Source: Periplaneta americana
Taxonomy: Eukaryota > Arthropoda > Insecta > Blattodea > Blattidae
NCBI RefSeq assembly: GCF_040183065.1
Contig: NC_091120.1
Coordinates: forward strand, 70,954,708-71,018,707
Length of the DNA stretch: 64,000 bases
Reading direction: 5' to 3'
Of the stretch, positions 11,111 to 23,520 are shown piece after piece; position 1 is the stretch's first letter; each line of letters begins with the position of its first letter. Both the position numbers and the translations under genes were made by a program. The notes beneath the pieces were generated by a model. It was not told the DNA's origin. It did no database searches and saw nothing but the letters and a program-made list of their open reading frames with translations.

Positions 11111-12170
11111 AGGATTTATCCTAAAACACGAGGAAGGAGAAGAAGAAAATGAATTCAAAGTTCAAATTCAGTTATATTATGCTATTCTGATCATAATCCC
11201 ATCTTTCCCTTTGCTTTATTGCTTATCTTCCATTTCTAGTAATGAATCGTACCAAACTTGAGAATATGCAAATAAATGCTCTGATCATGTGGTCAGCGCG
11301 ACACAAGCACAAGCTTCCGGCCACCGTAATACTTCGCATTCATCTTGATGAAGGAAATGCTCTCACTTTCTTATGTATTGCAGGTTGTATTGTCAATCAG
11401 GCAGTATCGCGCAAGCTGTCCATCCTTTCACCGATGAATGATTCACAAGAGTGAGTGAAACTTACATCCAGCTTAATGGCAATCAATTATCTTCAAGAGC
11501 ATGTTACTTTAATGGATGTCGTTCACTCGTTTTTGTTAATATAAGTTAATAGTTTGTTAGTGTTATTATAACTGTTGTTCCTAACAACTTTTTCTATTTT
11601 ACATGGCCTTTGTATCTACTTAAAATAAGTTCATGGGTATAATCAGTATGTACAACTTATTATTTGTCCATAAATTGATTTTCTACATCTCAAAGTATAG
11701 GGTCATTCAGAAGCCAATACATTCAGTAGATCGGTGAAACTTTATTAAATAAAAACTTCATATTAAAATGTAAAAACATCGTCAGAATACTCTTTAATAA
11801 ACAGTAAAGTCTCCAAAGAATAAAAACATTAAAATGTGAAGAGATATTATCACATAAACTTCAATTTCGCTAATTCTAACTCTTCAAACATGTCACTTGA
11901 ACTAAGATTCCAGAAGATTACCTAACTCAGCGGTTCTGAAACTGTGGAGCACTCACCCCTATGGCGCCTTAGCTTGACGGAGTGAGGGCGTCAAATAAAT
12001 GAACAATTTTTTTTTGTATTTTTATTTAAATTTAAATTTTGAATTGAAAATATAATCAAAACGAAAGCATTTCAATAAAACATTTCTAAGGCACAATGTG
12101 ATTGCTTTGAAGTACACAGCCTGTTCAGGTTTGATTTTATATTCGAGATAGTCACTCTGAGCTCATTTTC
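11111..12170. other. Unassigned DNA
   Basis: No gene recognised. The open frame at 11242-11454 has no known motif. Confidence 0.4.
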
Positions 12171-12174
12171 TACT

Positions 12175-12300
12175 TGAAGTTTGAAGGATGGGTGGAGCGG
12201 AGAAAAATTCTCTACGGCACTGGGAGTCGAATGCGAGTTTTCAGCTCTAAGTGCTGACGCTTTATTCACTAAGCCATACCGGATTCCAGTTTCGATGCCG
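12175..12300 (-). mobile_element. SINE-H head (tRNA-like)
   Basis: On the minus strand it reads CCGGTATGGCTTAGTGAATA, then a CAGCACTTAGAGCTGAAAA block, then the degenerate B-box CATTCGACTCCCAGTGCCG and GAGAATTTTTCTCCGC. This is a decayed tRNA-derived SINE head, distinct from families A to G. Confidence 0.55.
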
Positions 12301-12954
12301 GACTGAATCCTCTCAATTTATGTTCCGCTCATAGGCCTACCTACCGCGAGCATTTGGGTAACAGGAAATGACGTCATAATGCTGCGCGACTGCATTACAT
12401 CGGCAGCTATAGCCAGTGCCAATCTAGTTTAAATTCCGGCGTATGGATTATTCTCATCTATCTTATATTATGGGAGGAGGGCGGAAAATTATCCAGGCAA
12501 AAAAATAAGAGGGACGAGAAATACGAAAGTTTGGAAATCGCTGATTTAACTATTCATAACTATAACACCAATATACTTTTTTTCAGTTCTGATGTAGCCT
12601 ATCATTTAATGTACGGAAATTACAAACGTCGTCTAGCAGCATGCGTTGCTCTTTTTCGGCAATGAAATACAATAGATCTGTTCCAGAACAGTTCTGAATC
12701 GATTCTGAACTGCCTGCTCATGCGCAATATCTCAATGTGCGTTCCAATCGGTTCTGAAGTCTGAATCGGTTCTGAAGTCCCAGTTTCCTGTTCAAACGTG
12801 CTTAGAAACTCATTCAGACAAGTGAAATTGGTTCTTGATAACGAGCAGGAATTGGCAATTCTGAACTGCTAACGCATGCGCAAATGGCTTAATCTGAAGT
12901 TCAAGTTAAAATGTTTGGAGAATAGGCAGATTAAAATTTAAAAAATAGTCAATC
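12300..12954. other. Unassigned DNA with TTCTGAA-type motif clusters
   Basis: Between 12672 and 12800 the motif GGTTCTGAA(GT)C occurs several times. GATCTGTTCCAGAAC (12675) is weakly complementary to TTCTTGGAACAAACC (about 13173), so a decayed terminal-inverted-repeat element may span 12675-13187. The evidence is thin. Confidence 0.3.
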
Positions 12955-13098
12955 ATGAGTGATTTGAAAGCTGGGAGTGACATATTTTATGAGGAGTTAA
13001 GTACGGAAGATGAATATAATTTTAATATGAGAAGAAACACCGAAGGCCGCGAAAGAACAGTTCAAAAAACGTTCCAACAACGTAAAATCCCGAACTAG
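12955..13098 (+). CDS. Possible 47-residue ORF
   Basis: ATG at 12955 opens a 47-codon frame starting MSDLKAGSDIFYEELSTEDE and ending QQRKIPN before TAG at 13096-13098. It has an acidic N-terminal half and a basic C-terminal half. It sits between weakly inverted TTCCAGAAC/TTGGAAC motifs, so it may be the N-terminus of a lost transposon-encoded protein. The frame could also be chance. Confidence 0.2.
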   Translation: MSDLKAGSDIFYEELSTEDEYNFNMRRNTEGRERTVQKTFQQRKIPN

Positions 13099-13161
13099 TT
13101 GGTGGAAACGTATTCAATTATCACATGTATTGAATGATATTCGGTACTAGTTCGTAACGCG

Positions 13162-13537
13162 TTCTGAATTGCTTCTTGGAACAAACCTAATGAATTCAAA
13201 TAGACCTATGGAACATCTTTGGTTTTTGGAGTCTTTCTCTACAACGCACCATTTTCGAAGAACAGGATGGGACAGACAGACAAACATACAGACATTTGTC
13301 TTTGACACAAGAATTATATACCCTAGATACTTGCTTACATGTGTTTAATTTCTGAATTGCTTCTTGGAGCAAACCTAATGAATTCAAATAGTCCTATGGA
13401 ACATCTTTGGTTTTTGGAGTCTTTCTCTACAACGCACCATTTTCGAAGAACAGGATGGGACAGACAGACAAACATACAGACATTTGTCTTTGATGCAAGA
13501 CTTATATACCCTTGATACTTGCTTACAAGTGTTTAAT
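13162..13537. repeat. 188-bp tandem duplication, two copies
   Basis: The unit starting TTCTGAATTGCTTCTTGGA at 13162 repeats at 13350 (period 188) with only a few substitutions, and contains the run GGGACAGACAGACAAACATA. It ends GTGTTTAATTTC in both copies. High identity points to a recent event. Unequal exchange or replication slippage are equally possible. Confidence 0.85.
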
Positions 13538-15123
13538 TTCCGATTCATTGGCAAAGTTTATTTCCAATTGCAATGAAGTAAAGTTATTAAAGATATTTTC
13601 ATGTATATTAACGCCTTTTTCTATGCTAATTTATTGAAATTAGCAAATGATTTTGTCTCTGCAGACATGAATCAGCTATATTTGGCGTCATTGTGAATGC
13701 GAGAAGGAATTTTTCAGCTGCGTAGAGAAATTCATAACTTTAGAATAGCTTGCTTGAGATGTGAGTTCTGTAATTTATGTTTATCCTGGGATATATTAAT
13801 GATAGAATGACCTAGTGGTCATATTTAAATGTCATATTAATCATTTCAGACGTAAATAAACCTCATTCGTATACGAAGGAAAAAGTGTTTCTTATACAAG
13901 CCTCATCTTTAACAAGATTGTAACAATTCATAATACTTTTGAGTTTTGTTGCAACACCACAGGCACATTTTTCAAGACTCTGATGAATCTTCCTTAATAT
14001 TATTTCTGACCAATAATAATTATATTTTATATTCAGTAATATATATCTAAAAGAGTGGTCTGTGTGTGAGACAGAAAAAGAAAGAATGTATGTGTATGGA
14101 GTGAATGGACGATGCAGATCACGAAGAACCCCCGGGAAGCAAATATTAAATAAATGAATGACCCTACGGGAGACCTTTGATGTCCAGAGACACCACGGAG
14201 CTGATACGGACCGCTCCCTGAACACCAGCAGCGCTCTTTCCAGGCGGTCTCCGTCAAGCATAATCATTCTACAGATACCAATGTGGAGTTCAGCAAAAGT
14301 GCTTCATTATTGGTCGCTACCAAGCATTCCTCATCAACATTAATAACACCTTATCTCGCTAGTACGTCCATGAAACACGTTTTCGTCCGGCTAGGGACTC
14401 AGACTTGAACATTCACAGATACATTGTAACTCGATTGTTGTCTACACTCGGCATCATCGAAGCTCGTACTTTTACCCTAACACCATATTTTTTAATATAT
14501 GGAGTGAACGAGTTGGGTGAAAAAGAATGTGTTGGTCGAATGTAATACGTATTATTGAGGAGAACAGAACCCCAACACAAACCTTCATCCTCCAAGTTAT
14601 TCTCTACAAGTGTCACTCAAGTCAGGACCAGGGATCGAGGAATGATATGCTCGGTCATAGAATTGAGCATTCGGAATTATCTACCTGAGGAATCATAAAA
14701 TGGTTTACTTTTCTTATTTATCACTACACTGTCTAATCAGTTGATAATAATTCATCAGAAACAGGTCCAGCTGTCCAATTATTACAACTTTATGACATAT
14801 AGCTCAGATTATACAGGACGGACTGAAATAATCCTGCATATTGAAAGGGACAATAGGGTAAACTTACATGAACAGAAAATCTATAGGTTTTGTTTTGTGA
14901 TTAAATGCACAGTTAATTAGGAAATTTAGTTGGAAGTTTCACCAGTCTGCCAACATCGACATTAACACACTTCGTTTCTTCTCGGAATACGGATGTAAGA
15001 GGATAACGAACTCAGGTTGTCTTACTAGATTAATTACCTTCCACCTCCCTCTTTGCCTACAACTTTGCATGTTCAATGGCTTGAAACTAGTTTTACGAAT
15101 CTATCGATACTGAAGTTCATCTC
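13538..15123. other. Unassigned DNA
   Basis: No gene or repeat that I can support. Open frames at 13863-14267 overlap on both strands without family motifs. Confidence 0.4.
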
Positions 15124-15692
15124 ACAAGCAAACATTCTTATGAGAGGCAGATAAAAAAGTGAATTCTTTTTCTTCCACCATGTTAACAATGTCAAAAGAA
15201 ATGCTATATAAATTTTGGCCACTCGACCGCAATTACGAGATCGCCCAGAAATGAATTTTCCCTGGGGCTATACACAGAAAGAAAACACAATTTCATGAAA
15301 AGATTTATTGGACCAGACACAGCAATTGTTGCGCTTTTTTCAACATATTCCCCACCAGAATTGATACGTTTGTCATACCGTGGGATAAACAGAGATATGC
15401 ACAACACGACACAATGATCCATAAATTGATCCTATGGTATGAAAAATGTCTCAATTCCAGTGGGTAATATGTTAAAAAATAGCGTTACCATTACTGTATC
15501 TGTTCCAATAACTCTTTCCAAGAAATTGCGTTTTCCTTCTGTAAACGGCCCCAGGGAAAATCACTTTCTGGACGGCCTCGTAATTGCGATCGAGTGGCCA
15601 AAATTTGTATAAGCACTTCTTTTGACATTATTGACATGGTGGACGAAAAACATTTAACTTTTTTATCTGCCCTCATGAGAATGTTTGCTTGT
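15124..15692. repeat. Near-complete 569-bp palindrome
   Basis: The left arm (15124-15389) and right arm (15423-15692) are inverted copies separated by about 33 bp. Both start with ACAAGCAAACATTCT and share TTTTGGCCACTCGA and TTTTCCCTGGGG. Arms match at roughly 80-85% by eye. Both can be read as the same protein-like sequence (ILATRSQLRGRPESDFPWG on one arm), so the palindrome is an inverted duplication of a coding fragment, probably transposon-derived. Transcription would give a long hairpin RNA. Confidence 0.8.
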
Positions 15693-17154
15693 CAGACTGA
15701 AACTATTCTGCCCTTTCCATACTCATTGGTGATATAGCCACGGACCATGATACGGTCACGGGACAGATCTTGCTTCCTTTACAGTATGGTACCTTTAAGT
15801 TTGTTTTCTCCCCTAATCTTTAACAGGGCAGCATTGAAATTATGTTTTATATTATAACGCTGTATACAAAGAAATTAAACGGAACTTACCGGTAATAGGC
15901 AATTAGCTTTACTAAGTCCTTAAACAACAAAATAATAATATCTCTATTCTATATTGAAACTGTATCTTGATACTGTAGATAGTGCTATTTTCAAATATTC
16001 TGTAAATTGCTCGCCACTGAATGTTTACGTTCTTCAGCTAAGAACTGACTAAACGGAACGAAGAAAAAGTCATGAACAGGGGTTTGAGGAATTAGGGATG
16101 ACAATGTTTGCGTTCTTGGGAGCGCAAGTTTGCAATCCCTGTCCTACAGAGTGTAAGGGGTATAAGTGCCATTATTTTAACTGATGATTGTTCATGTCAT
16201 AAGGAAGAAAAATGTCCTCATAATTATTTTATAATTGCAATATTTAATTAAATATTAAAATTTACAATATTAGACAATATTGACAATCTCGCTGGATGAG
16301 GAGGAGGGAATGTACAAGTACACAGTACAGCGCAAACCGATACAAAACAGATGCTCTGTTCTAATGCAGCAGCAAATATAAACTTTCACTATCATTAATA
16401 GAACATTATGGTAAATTTCCACTTTATTTGACAATATTGCTCCATTTTTTAATTGTACGTCTAAAAAATAAACAATAGTGGTTTACTACACAAAATCACA
16501 CGAACTTTTTTTCTAATGCAACATTTTAATCCCTCCCGCTTCCATATAGCAATATCATTTTTAAACTAATTTCTGGTTGTGTGATTTTCGAAACGGGATT
16601 AGAGACTTCTAGTTTCTAAAAATCGTTGAGAAACTGCTATAAAAGTTCGCCGATTAGGTAACCTTCTTTGAGGAAAAGGCTGACGGTACATCCTTCTTGT
16701 CTCACTTGAATTACGACCACTTCCTCCATAAATTAATAACGTATGATATTCCTAAACTGTAACCGACATTGTAAGTTGTTTATTGAATACTCTGTACTGA
16801 ACTGTCATCCACTCGACAGTACACCTAAAAAGGACAGGGAGCTTGAACTCGGCTGACTCGTACTTAAGTCTGTGCAGAGTGCTGCCAGCTGAGCACGTTG
16901 CCACGTCTCTCACGCCAGGATATTAACAAATTTAAGCATGCATTTTTATTTAATTTCACGAAAACGTAATAGAACACACAAATATTTATTTAAATGAATA
17001 TTAACTCTTTGCTAGATAATACTTACTGATGTAATTGTTTTCGTAATTTTACTAACGATATAAGCAGCATAACGCAAATAAAATAAGAAAAGAAATATTG
17101 TTTTCTGAGAAACTATCAAGTTTTGACCTTATGTTGTATGGACATTTTTTGATC
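15693..17154. other. Unassigned DNA
   Basis: No gene recognised. CTTGAACTCGGCTGAC...AGCTGAGCACGTTGCC near 16832-16905 faintly resembles a decayed minus-strand tRNA-like head. Confidence 0.35.
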
Positions 17155-17162
17155 CTGTAGAT

Positions 17163-18242
17163 CAGCGGTGACCAAAGCGCATCACAAAGCGTGTGTAATC
17201 ACAGACATTCAAACGGGTACGAGGAGTATCCTGTACATTGCTATGTGTTTCATTCACATACTGAAGGCAAGCAGTGGCGGTACCATATCGCTCTACAAAC
17301 TCTGTCCCTACAAGCAGTAAGAGGTGGTTTCGTAAAGAATGAGAAGGAGAACTGTTTTGTTGTTCTGCCGGACAAAATGTAATATATGTTTACTTTGCTC
17401 AACGGTTGAATTAGAAGTATATAGAAACATTAATTACCACACTGAATAATGTATTATTATTATTATTATCGTTTTTATTATTATCATTATTATTATTATC
17501 ATTATTATTATTATTATTATTATTAGTATTAGTATTATTATTGACCACTAAGTATGTGTTACTATAATTCTTCTGTACGTGCATGAATATTGATAATTTT
17601 ACATCTTCTCACTAGAAGGATAAAATTATTAGGTATTACTTCAATTTTAATCTTCTTAATCTTTAGATGAGGGTAACTATTAGTTATTCATTTAATAATA
17701 ATATTGTAGAAAAACTGATTTAATATAATGTGCCAACGAACTATTAAACAACAGTAATTGACAAGTCTTAAATCATAGACAGGAGGAGAAAGATGAGATA
17801 AGTAAATGTAAGGTAGTCAGCTACCTAATGGAGTTTGAAAGATCTCGTACTCTAAGTCTTTTAATAGAACAGAATTTCTCAAAAGAGTAATGGTTAAAAT
17901 AGCTTAAATAACTTGTCCGTAAGAAGTTTTTAATTTTGAAAAACTACGAATTTCTCGACCAAGTATCGAGAGATGAATTTAGAAAATTCCTGATTATATT
18001 CAAGAGGAAGGTTAAAAAAAAGAAGCAAGAAAAATCGTATATTATTCACTGGCTCTTGATGGCAGCAGTGACATTACTGCTACAGCAAAGCTTGAGATTT
18101 TTGTCCGCGGAATTGATCAACATGTTAGTACATGAACCATTACTGGTTGTAGTTTTCATGCCAAGTACCTTTCCTCCGTCTCCTTACTTCATAGGCTGTC
18201 TGTCGCATGTAATCACTGCAGCTCGAGTTTTGGTCACCGCTG
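17163..18242 (+). mobile_element. hAT element, internally deleted (hAT-1, second copy)
   Basis: Termini CAGCGGTGACCAAAGCG and, read from the other strand at the right end, CAGCGGTGACCAAAACTCG. The flanks CTGTAGAT (17155-17162) and TTGTAGAC (18243-18250) match at 6 of 8 positions. It aligns end to end with 6904-7918, including the transposase fragment KNYEFLDQVSRDEFRKFLII. It contains a (TTA)n tract at 17452-17536 that expanded independently in each copy. Confidence 0.85.
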
Positions 18243-18250
18243 TTGTAGAC

Positions 18251-19161
18251 CTTCCCCGACGACTGTGAAAAGGACGGCACTTATACCCCTTACACCCTGT
18301 ATACATGCGACTATATAGGCCTATAATTATGTTAACTGTATGGAAATACACGGTACACCCGAAACAGGTTAATTTTCCTTGCAGTTTCGTCACTTTTTTC
18401 CGACTGTAGCGACAAAGAAGCGAAAACAAAGATTAGTCCCTCTATATTTTTAATAATGCACTATATTATCTTCAAATGAATCATGGACCGCGGTTCTATA
18501 CCCTCACATCCTTCCAAACTTCCGCAATGCAACGTTCTCACGACTTCGAACACCGGACGAATTCTTTTCCTTTCCGGGAAGGAACGGTAATAACATGCCG
18601 CCGCCGACTTGATTGTACGTCTGCTTCGTTGCAAAGAAACTACAGTACGTATGCACAATGAACTTGATGTTGTTGGAATGGCGATGCCTGTCTAATTGGA
18701 AATTAATTCAATAATACATGGTTACTACAATACAGATTCCCCTACATTAATATGGTTTGCCAAGGTTCTATTGTAATTGGTACAACGAAAAGCTGTATAA
18801 TTATCATCTCTAACTCTACTCGAGTTCTTGATAATTATCTGTGAAGGGATAAATTGTTCTTGAGTCTCCTATCTAACAAAAGACCCATGGACATATCAAA
18901 GTAGCAGCACAATTTTTCCCATATTTGAATTTCATAAACGATGTTGAATAAAGAACATGTAAATGCTAAAAGCCACGGTTGTATTGCTCTAACATAGTCT
19001 TTTTTCACCACAAATTTATTTTCAAATCACTGGAATTTTATCCTAGGCCTCTCGCATGGAACGCTGATGAGTTAGTCATTTCACTAATTGGTCTTGTTAG
19101 ATAATGCAGATGTCTCGGCTTCATGAGGCCAAAGAGGCAGTTATCTGGGCTGGATACCACG
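18251..19161. other. Unassigned DNA
   Basis: No gene recognised. Overlapping frames on both strands at 18461-18661 have no motif. Confidence 0.4.
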
Positions 19162-19163
19162 TA

Positions 19164-19748
19164 CAGTGTGAACCGTAAGTTATGTAATTGATTTCAGGGA
19201 GTTATTCTTTGAGGTATTTGAAACAAAAATGTTGAATAGAATTTTGCTCTGTTTTGTTTCCTTTCCGAGCAAAAATTGTTTTATGTGAAACATTTTATGG
19301 CATGTTTTGGGAAAACCATTGAGTTAATTTTCAATATGCTCAGATAATTTAAGAGAACAGTATATTTTGATAATAATTGATTGCAAGAATTTTAGTTTTG
19401 TCCCTTAAATGTGCAGAACTTTAATCCGAACAAAAGTAACTTTTCGTTCTGCAAATAAATTTTAAAATGTTACACATGTTCGGATCAAATTTCTGTACAT
19501 TTAAAGGGACAGAAATAAAATCCTTTCAATAATTTATTATCATAATACAAAGCTCTCTTAAATTGACTCTGAGCATATTGGATATTAAATCAATGGTTTT
19601 CCCAAGTCACGCTATGAAAGTTTTCACATAAAACATTTTTTTCTCGACAAGGAAACAAAATCGAGCAAAATTCTATGAAACGTTTTGGTTTGAAATTTCT
19701 CAAGGATTAAATCCTTAAAATTAATGACATTACTTAGGATTCACTTTG
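19164..19748. mobile_element. Foldback element, TA target
   Basis: A 585-bp element is inverted over almost all its length, with a short central spacer near 19450. Left end CAGTGTGAACCGTAAG. The right end on the other strand is CAAAGTGAATCCTAAG. It is flanked by TA (19162-19163, 19749-19750), the Tc1/mariner-type target. Matching internal blocks include GAGCAAAAATTGTTTTATGT against its inverted partner. A related, interrupted copy is at 50700-51451. Confidence 0.8.
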
Positions 19749-19750
19749 TA

Positions 19751-20550
19751 TATTTCGAAGTAACGGAACCTACCTTATGAAGATGACATACACTTTCTCG
19801 TTATATGCTTTAAGCTTATCCCAACCATTCAATTTTCTTTCTGTGTTACAAATTATATTCTTGTTTATTGCTTATTTTCTTCAACTACTATCATTCAAAT
19901 TATATAAGCCAGGCCTGGGTGCTATTAACCCAATTGAGGTACTACAGTTTACCCCTTAACTCCCCACTCCACCTTCCCTGGCTGAGACGAGTTGATCGGC
20001 AGTTAAGCAATGCTCAGTGGTGGGCAGCATCATACCTTTTACGAACTTTCGGTTCTCGCTGGTCGCTTGAAATCCATCGCAAATGCACAGTGTGCACTGT
20101 AAGTTTGTTTATAAGACAGTGTGAGAGGAAAGGCCATGGGAGAGAGGTTTCAGAGTTACATTTCACTTCCCCGTTGTGCCCAGGGCTGACCTTTACCATA
20201 CAGATCGACTCACAAAGAGTTACAGGCCAACATCTCTTAAATAGGTCAATAAGAATGAATGCTGATTTTCATAACTTCATAATAGGAAGGGGCTTTCTAG
20301 AAAATTACATGTAGGCCTATAACTTTTCTATGTATCTTATTCATACACACTGAGGGAGGTACTAAATATATAATTTAAATGTAATGGCCAGGTTTAGGAT
20401 CCGGGACACTTAGCAACCAATGTAGGCCTATTATTTGTAAAAAAAAGTGTCTAACTTCAGTACGAAACATAACACAAACACAGGTATAGACATTATTCTG
20501 AAGAAGAGAGAAATTTATTTCAGACAATGCATCACAGGTGCAACTACCAT
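19751..20550. other. Unassigned DNA
   Basis: A 148-codon frame at 19868-20314 has no recognisable domain. GCCAGGCCTGGG (about 19909) and CCCAGGGCTG (about 20178) look like hAT ends, but no 8-bp duplication brackets them. Confidence 0.4.
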
Positions 20551-20554
20551 TTAA

Positions 20555-21271
20555 GGGGGCACTGTGGTGAAATAATGCTGAAAAATTAATAAAATCCATT
20601 GTTTTCGTTTTTATGATCGTAATTATTATATTTGAGACCGTTTTAAATGATCTAACCAAGTGTAACCAAACATACGGCGCGTGAGTTGAGACAAATGCTG
20701 TTTTATCTTTTTAATGCTGTTTTCTCGACTTCAAAATTTTAAGCAGTTTACTGTATAAGAAAAGCTCCTTTCACAACAGCTAATATCATATTGATCTGAA
20801 ACTTCTTACAGAGGCTCCTATCGCAACAGCTATTATCATATTGATCTGAAACTTCTTACAGGGGTCAATTAATTTTTGATAAACAAAATTTAATTAGCAT
20901 TTGTACGAAACATAATATTAAGTTCCTTCGGGGAATATTCATATTGCACTTAGATTAAAATGATAAATTCATAAAGTTTAAAAATTTATTATAGCTCTCT
21001 ATTTAGACTCAGCTCAAAACTTATTAATTTTCATTCCCACAACTATTTTCAAGATTTTGAGCAAATATAAACTAAACATTTTGAAAACTTTGACAGAAGG
21101 AGCCTTTTTAGTGATGTCAATATAAAATATATAAAAAAAATATAATTTCAAAACTATTAGCTCTAATGGCACCAAATTTTGTACAGATGATAGTATTGTA
21201 GATCTGTTTATGTATAATTTCACAAATTTTGGATGAAAATTGTGAAAGTTTTAAAAATCATACGTGTCCCC
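20555..21271. mobile_element. TTAA-flanked MITE
   Basis: TTAA lies at both borders (20551-20554, 21272-21275), and the ends are inverted as GGGGGCAC and GTGTCCCC. The 717-bp interior is AT-rich and non-coding. TTAA targets are typical of piggyBac-like transposition. The GGGG start differs from the usual piggyBac CCC start, so the superfamily is only suggested. Confidence 0.6.
20764..20863. repeat. 50-bp tandem duplication inside the MITE
   Basis: Two adjacent units starting GCTCCTTTCACAACAGCTAA and GCTCCTATCGCAACAGCTAT share CATATTGATCTGAAACTTC and differ at only a few positions. Confidence 0.85.
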
Positions 21272-21275
21272 TTAA

Positions 21276-23190
21276 ATTACTGACTCCAAAAATACGATGG
21301 CTCTTCAATAGCATAACTTAATGAATTTGTTGCTCCCGCGTTATGTGCATCTCATAATTTACTCTAAGAAAACTCATTACATAATCACGACTGGAGAGTA
21401 TGGACTACATTTTCACAATCACACAATCAACATACTTTATTTCAATCAATATTGCCCTTAATAATTTTTAAATAAATACTTAAAAGTGCTTACAGATCAC
21501 ACACCTCAAGCAGATAGACCCTATTAGTTCCACCTAACCAACGTAATGAAGTATTTACATAATAAACTGTTTTTAACAAAAAATGGTTTACAAACTTAAC
21601 TTTTTCTCTTTCTCTTTTTGTTCTTAAAAACCCCTCTCCTTTGCGATTTGTTTATGTATGTACATGTATATTAAATAATTATTACGTAGTCAGAAATTTA
21701 GTAACGCACGTTATTGTAATAATTACTGCCTTTATTCGATGTATGTGCATGTACACTCCTGCTGCATACGTTGGGACGCTATATAGTGCATGCGATATGC
21801 GCTCATGATCAAGGTCGAGCTCTTCTACCATGATTGAAAACTAATATCGTCTCATCCCTGTCCTAGGAACATTCAGCTTTAAGTACTATTTTTCGGATTC
21901 TATTAGTCTTCAAAGAAATCATTTTAGAGAGCATGTACTGACAAAGTCAAAAATTATAAAGTTATATAAGCGGATAAGTTCTCATATTATATTTACAAAC
22001 AAATTATAATATTGTACAGACCCAAGAAGAAAAACTGGGCCACCTGAATTTTGTTTCTAGGTCTGTAAACTCCAAAAAAATTAGGATATATTAGCTCAGT
22101 CGTATATGTTATTTTACGGTATAAGTGGATATGGGGGTAGGAATTTAATGATGCAAAAATTAACTTGAAATAATTACATGCATATCTAATCACTGCATAT
22201 AATTTTGTTACTTATAAAATCTGTACTCGTGATAGAAATATTGAAAGGTATTTCTGGTTATAGTAATATCCCAATTGTATTATTTGTTAAGTCCTCAAAA
22301 CGAAATTACATCACAATTAGTTTCTGTCGAAGCAAACTGCTGAATGGATCCATTCATTTTGTAACATAGGTGAAATTTAATAAATTATTTACTTCTAGAT
22401 AATGAATAGCAATAAAATTATAATTCATCTAATAGTCTAGGAGAAATCGCTGACGGCATGCCACATTAATCACTTTCTCGGTATCAGGGATGTTGGAAAG
22501 AATTATTCCTGTAAAACACTCGAAATCCATTTTTTTTTTGCAGAATCACAATACTTTCTCTTCATACTAAACAAACAAATACAGAAGGAGGAAATGCAGT
22601 TAGTCACGAGTGCTGCGAGACAATTGACATGTGATTCTAGGAATGACGGTTCTGGACTTGGTCTGTGTAAAAAAAATCATACTCTTGCGAACAAAAATTA
22701 AGCCTCCATGAAAATAATGAAAAGTTAAGACGAAGCACGAATGTAGAGAACTCAAGTGTGTAAATACCTACTTACTCCTTTTCTTTTGAATTTTTACATC
22801 TTCTGGTGTCGCGATTTTCACATTTAATTTCATCTATGGGCTAGGTAGGATGTATATAATAGTGTAGGAAATCCAGCACAGGTTATTACACTGACAACAC
22901 ACAGTCAAACCACACACATTTCAAAACTATTTTAGGTACCGTACCCAAACAGTCATGCATAACAGACAAAATGAAGGAAGCCACCTTTCGGGTCATCACT
23001 TCATGAGCAATATAATCCTCATGACGAACTCAATTTTGCGTCCAACAAATGAAGAGAAGTTACAGTTCCCTTACTCTAGTTCGTATTTCCCCAACTCAAT
23101 AGTAACTTCGGTCAGCTCCTCTCACTATTGCATACCAGTAAAATTTATACAAAGTTAGGCAGTAAGCTCCATTAACTTACTGTTCGTCCA
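21276..23190. other. Unassigned AT-rich DNA
   Basis: No gene or mobile element I can defend. A small hairpin TACAGACCCA...TAGGTCTGTA lies at about 22015-22067. Confidence 0.4.
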
Positions 23191-23194
23191 ATAA

Positions 23195-23290
23195 ATAATA
23201 ATAATAATAATAATGATTTATTTTAGCTGGCAGAGTTAAGGCCGTAAGGCCTTCTCTTCCACTCAACCAGCAAAAAGTGTATATACATAT
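23195..23290 (-). mobile_element. LINE 3'-end fragment with hairpin
   Basis: On the minus strand it reads GAAGAGAAGGCCTTACGGCC then TTAACTCTGCCAGCTAAAAT and an (ATT/AAT)n tail. The same GGCCTxAyGGCC hairpin and TTAxCTxxxCxA ending occur at 26146-26172 on the plus strand, so this is a conserved 3' terminus of a non-LTR family. Confidence 0.65.
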
Positions 23291-23369
23291 GCATGAACTT
23301 ACAAAGAATCCAACAATTTGATTGAGATGAGAGTTACATGTATACAAAAGTTATTTACAAATTAAACAA

Positions 23370-23520
23370 CAAGATACCCGATGAGGGTTTACGACGGTTT
23401 GAGAGGGCGGAGCACGTGTTGCTGACAGATGGTATTTGGAGAGATAAGGTCATAGATAACTTGACATTCGCCTTACGGTTGGGAAACCTAGGAAAAAATC
23501 CAACCAGGTTATCAGCTTAA
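23370..23520 (-). mobile_element. Old SINE-A fragment
   Basis: The body of family A is recognisable in reverse (GATGGTATTTGGAGAGATAA, TTGACATTCGCCTTACGGTT, AAAAAATCCAACCAGGTTAT). Head and tail are lost or heavily mutated. Confidence 0.65.

Noticed and set aside
13863-14343. Overlapping frames on both strands (134, 74 and 61 codons)
   Set aside because: No domain, splice or promoter context; neither strand is favoured.
19909-20188. hAT-like ends CAGGCCTGGG / CCCAGGGCTG
   Set aside because: The flanking 8-mers do not match and no coding remnant or second copy supports an element.
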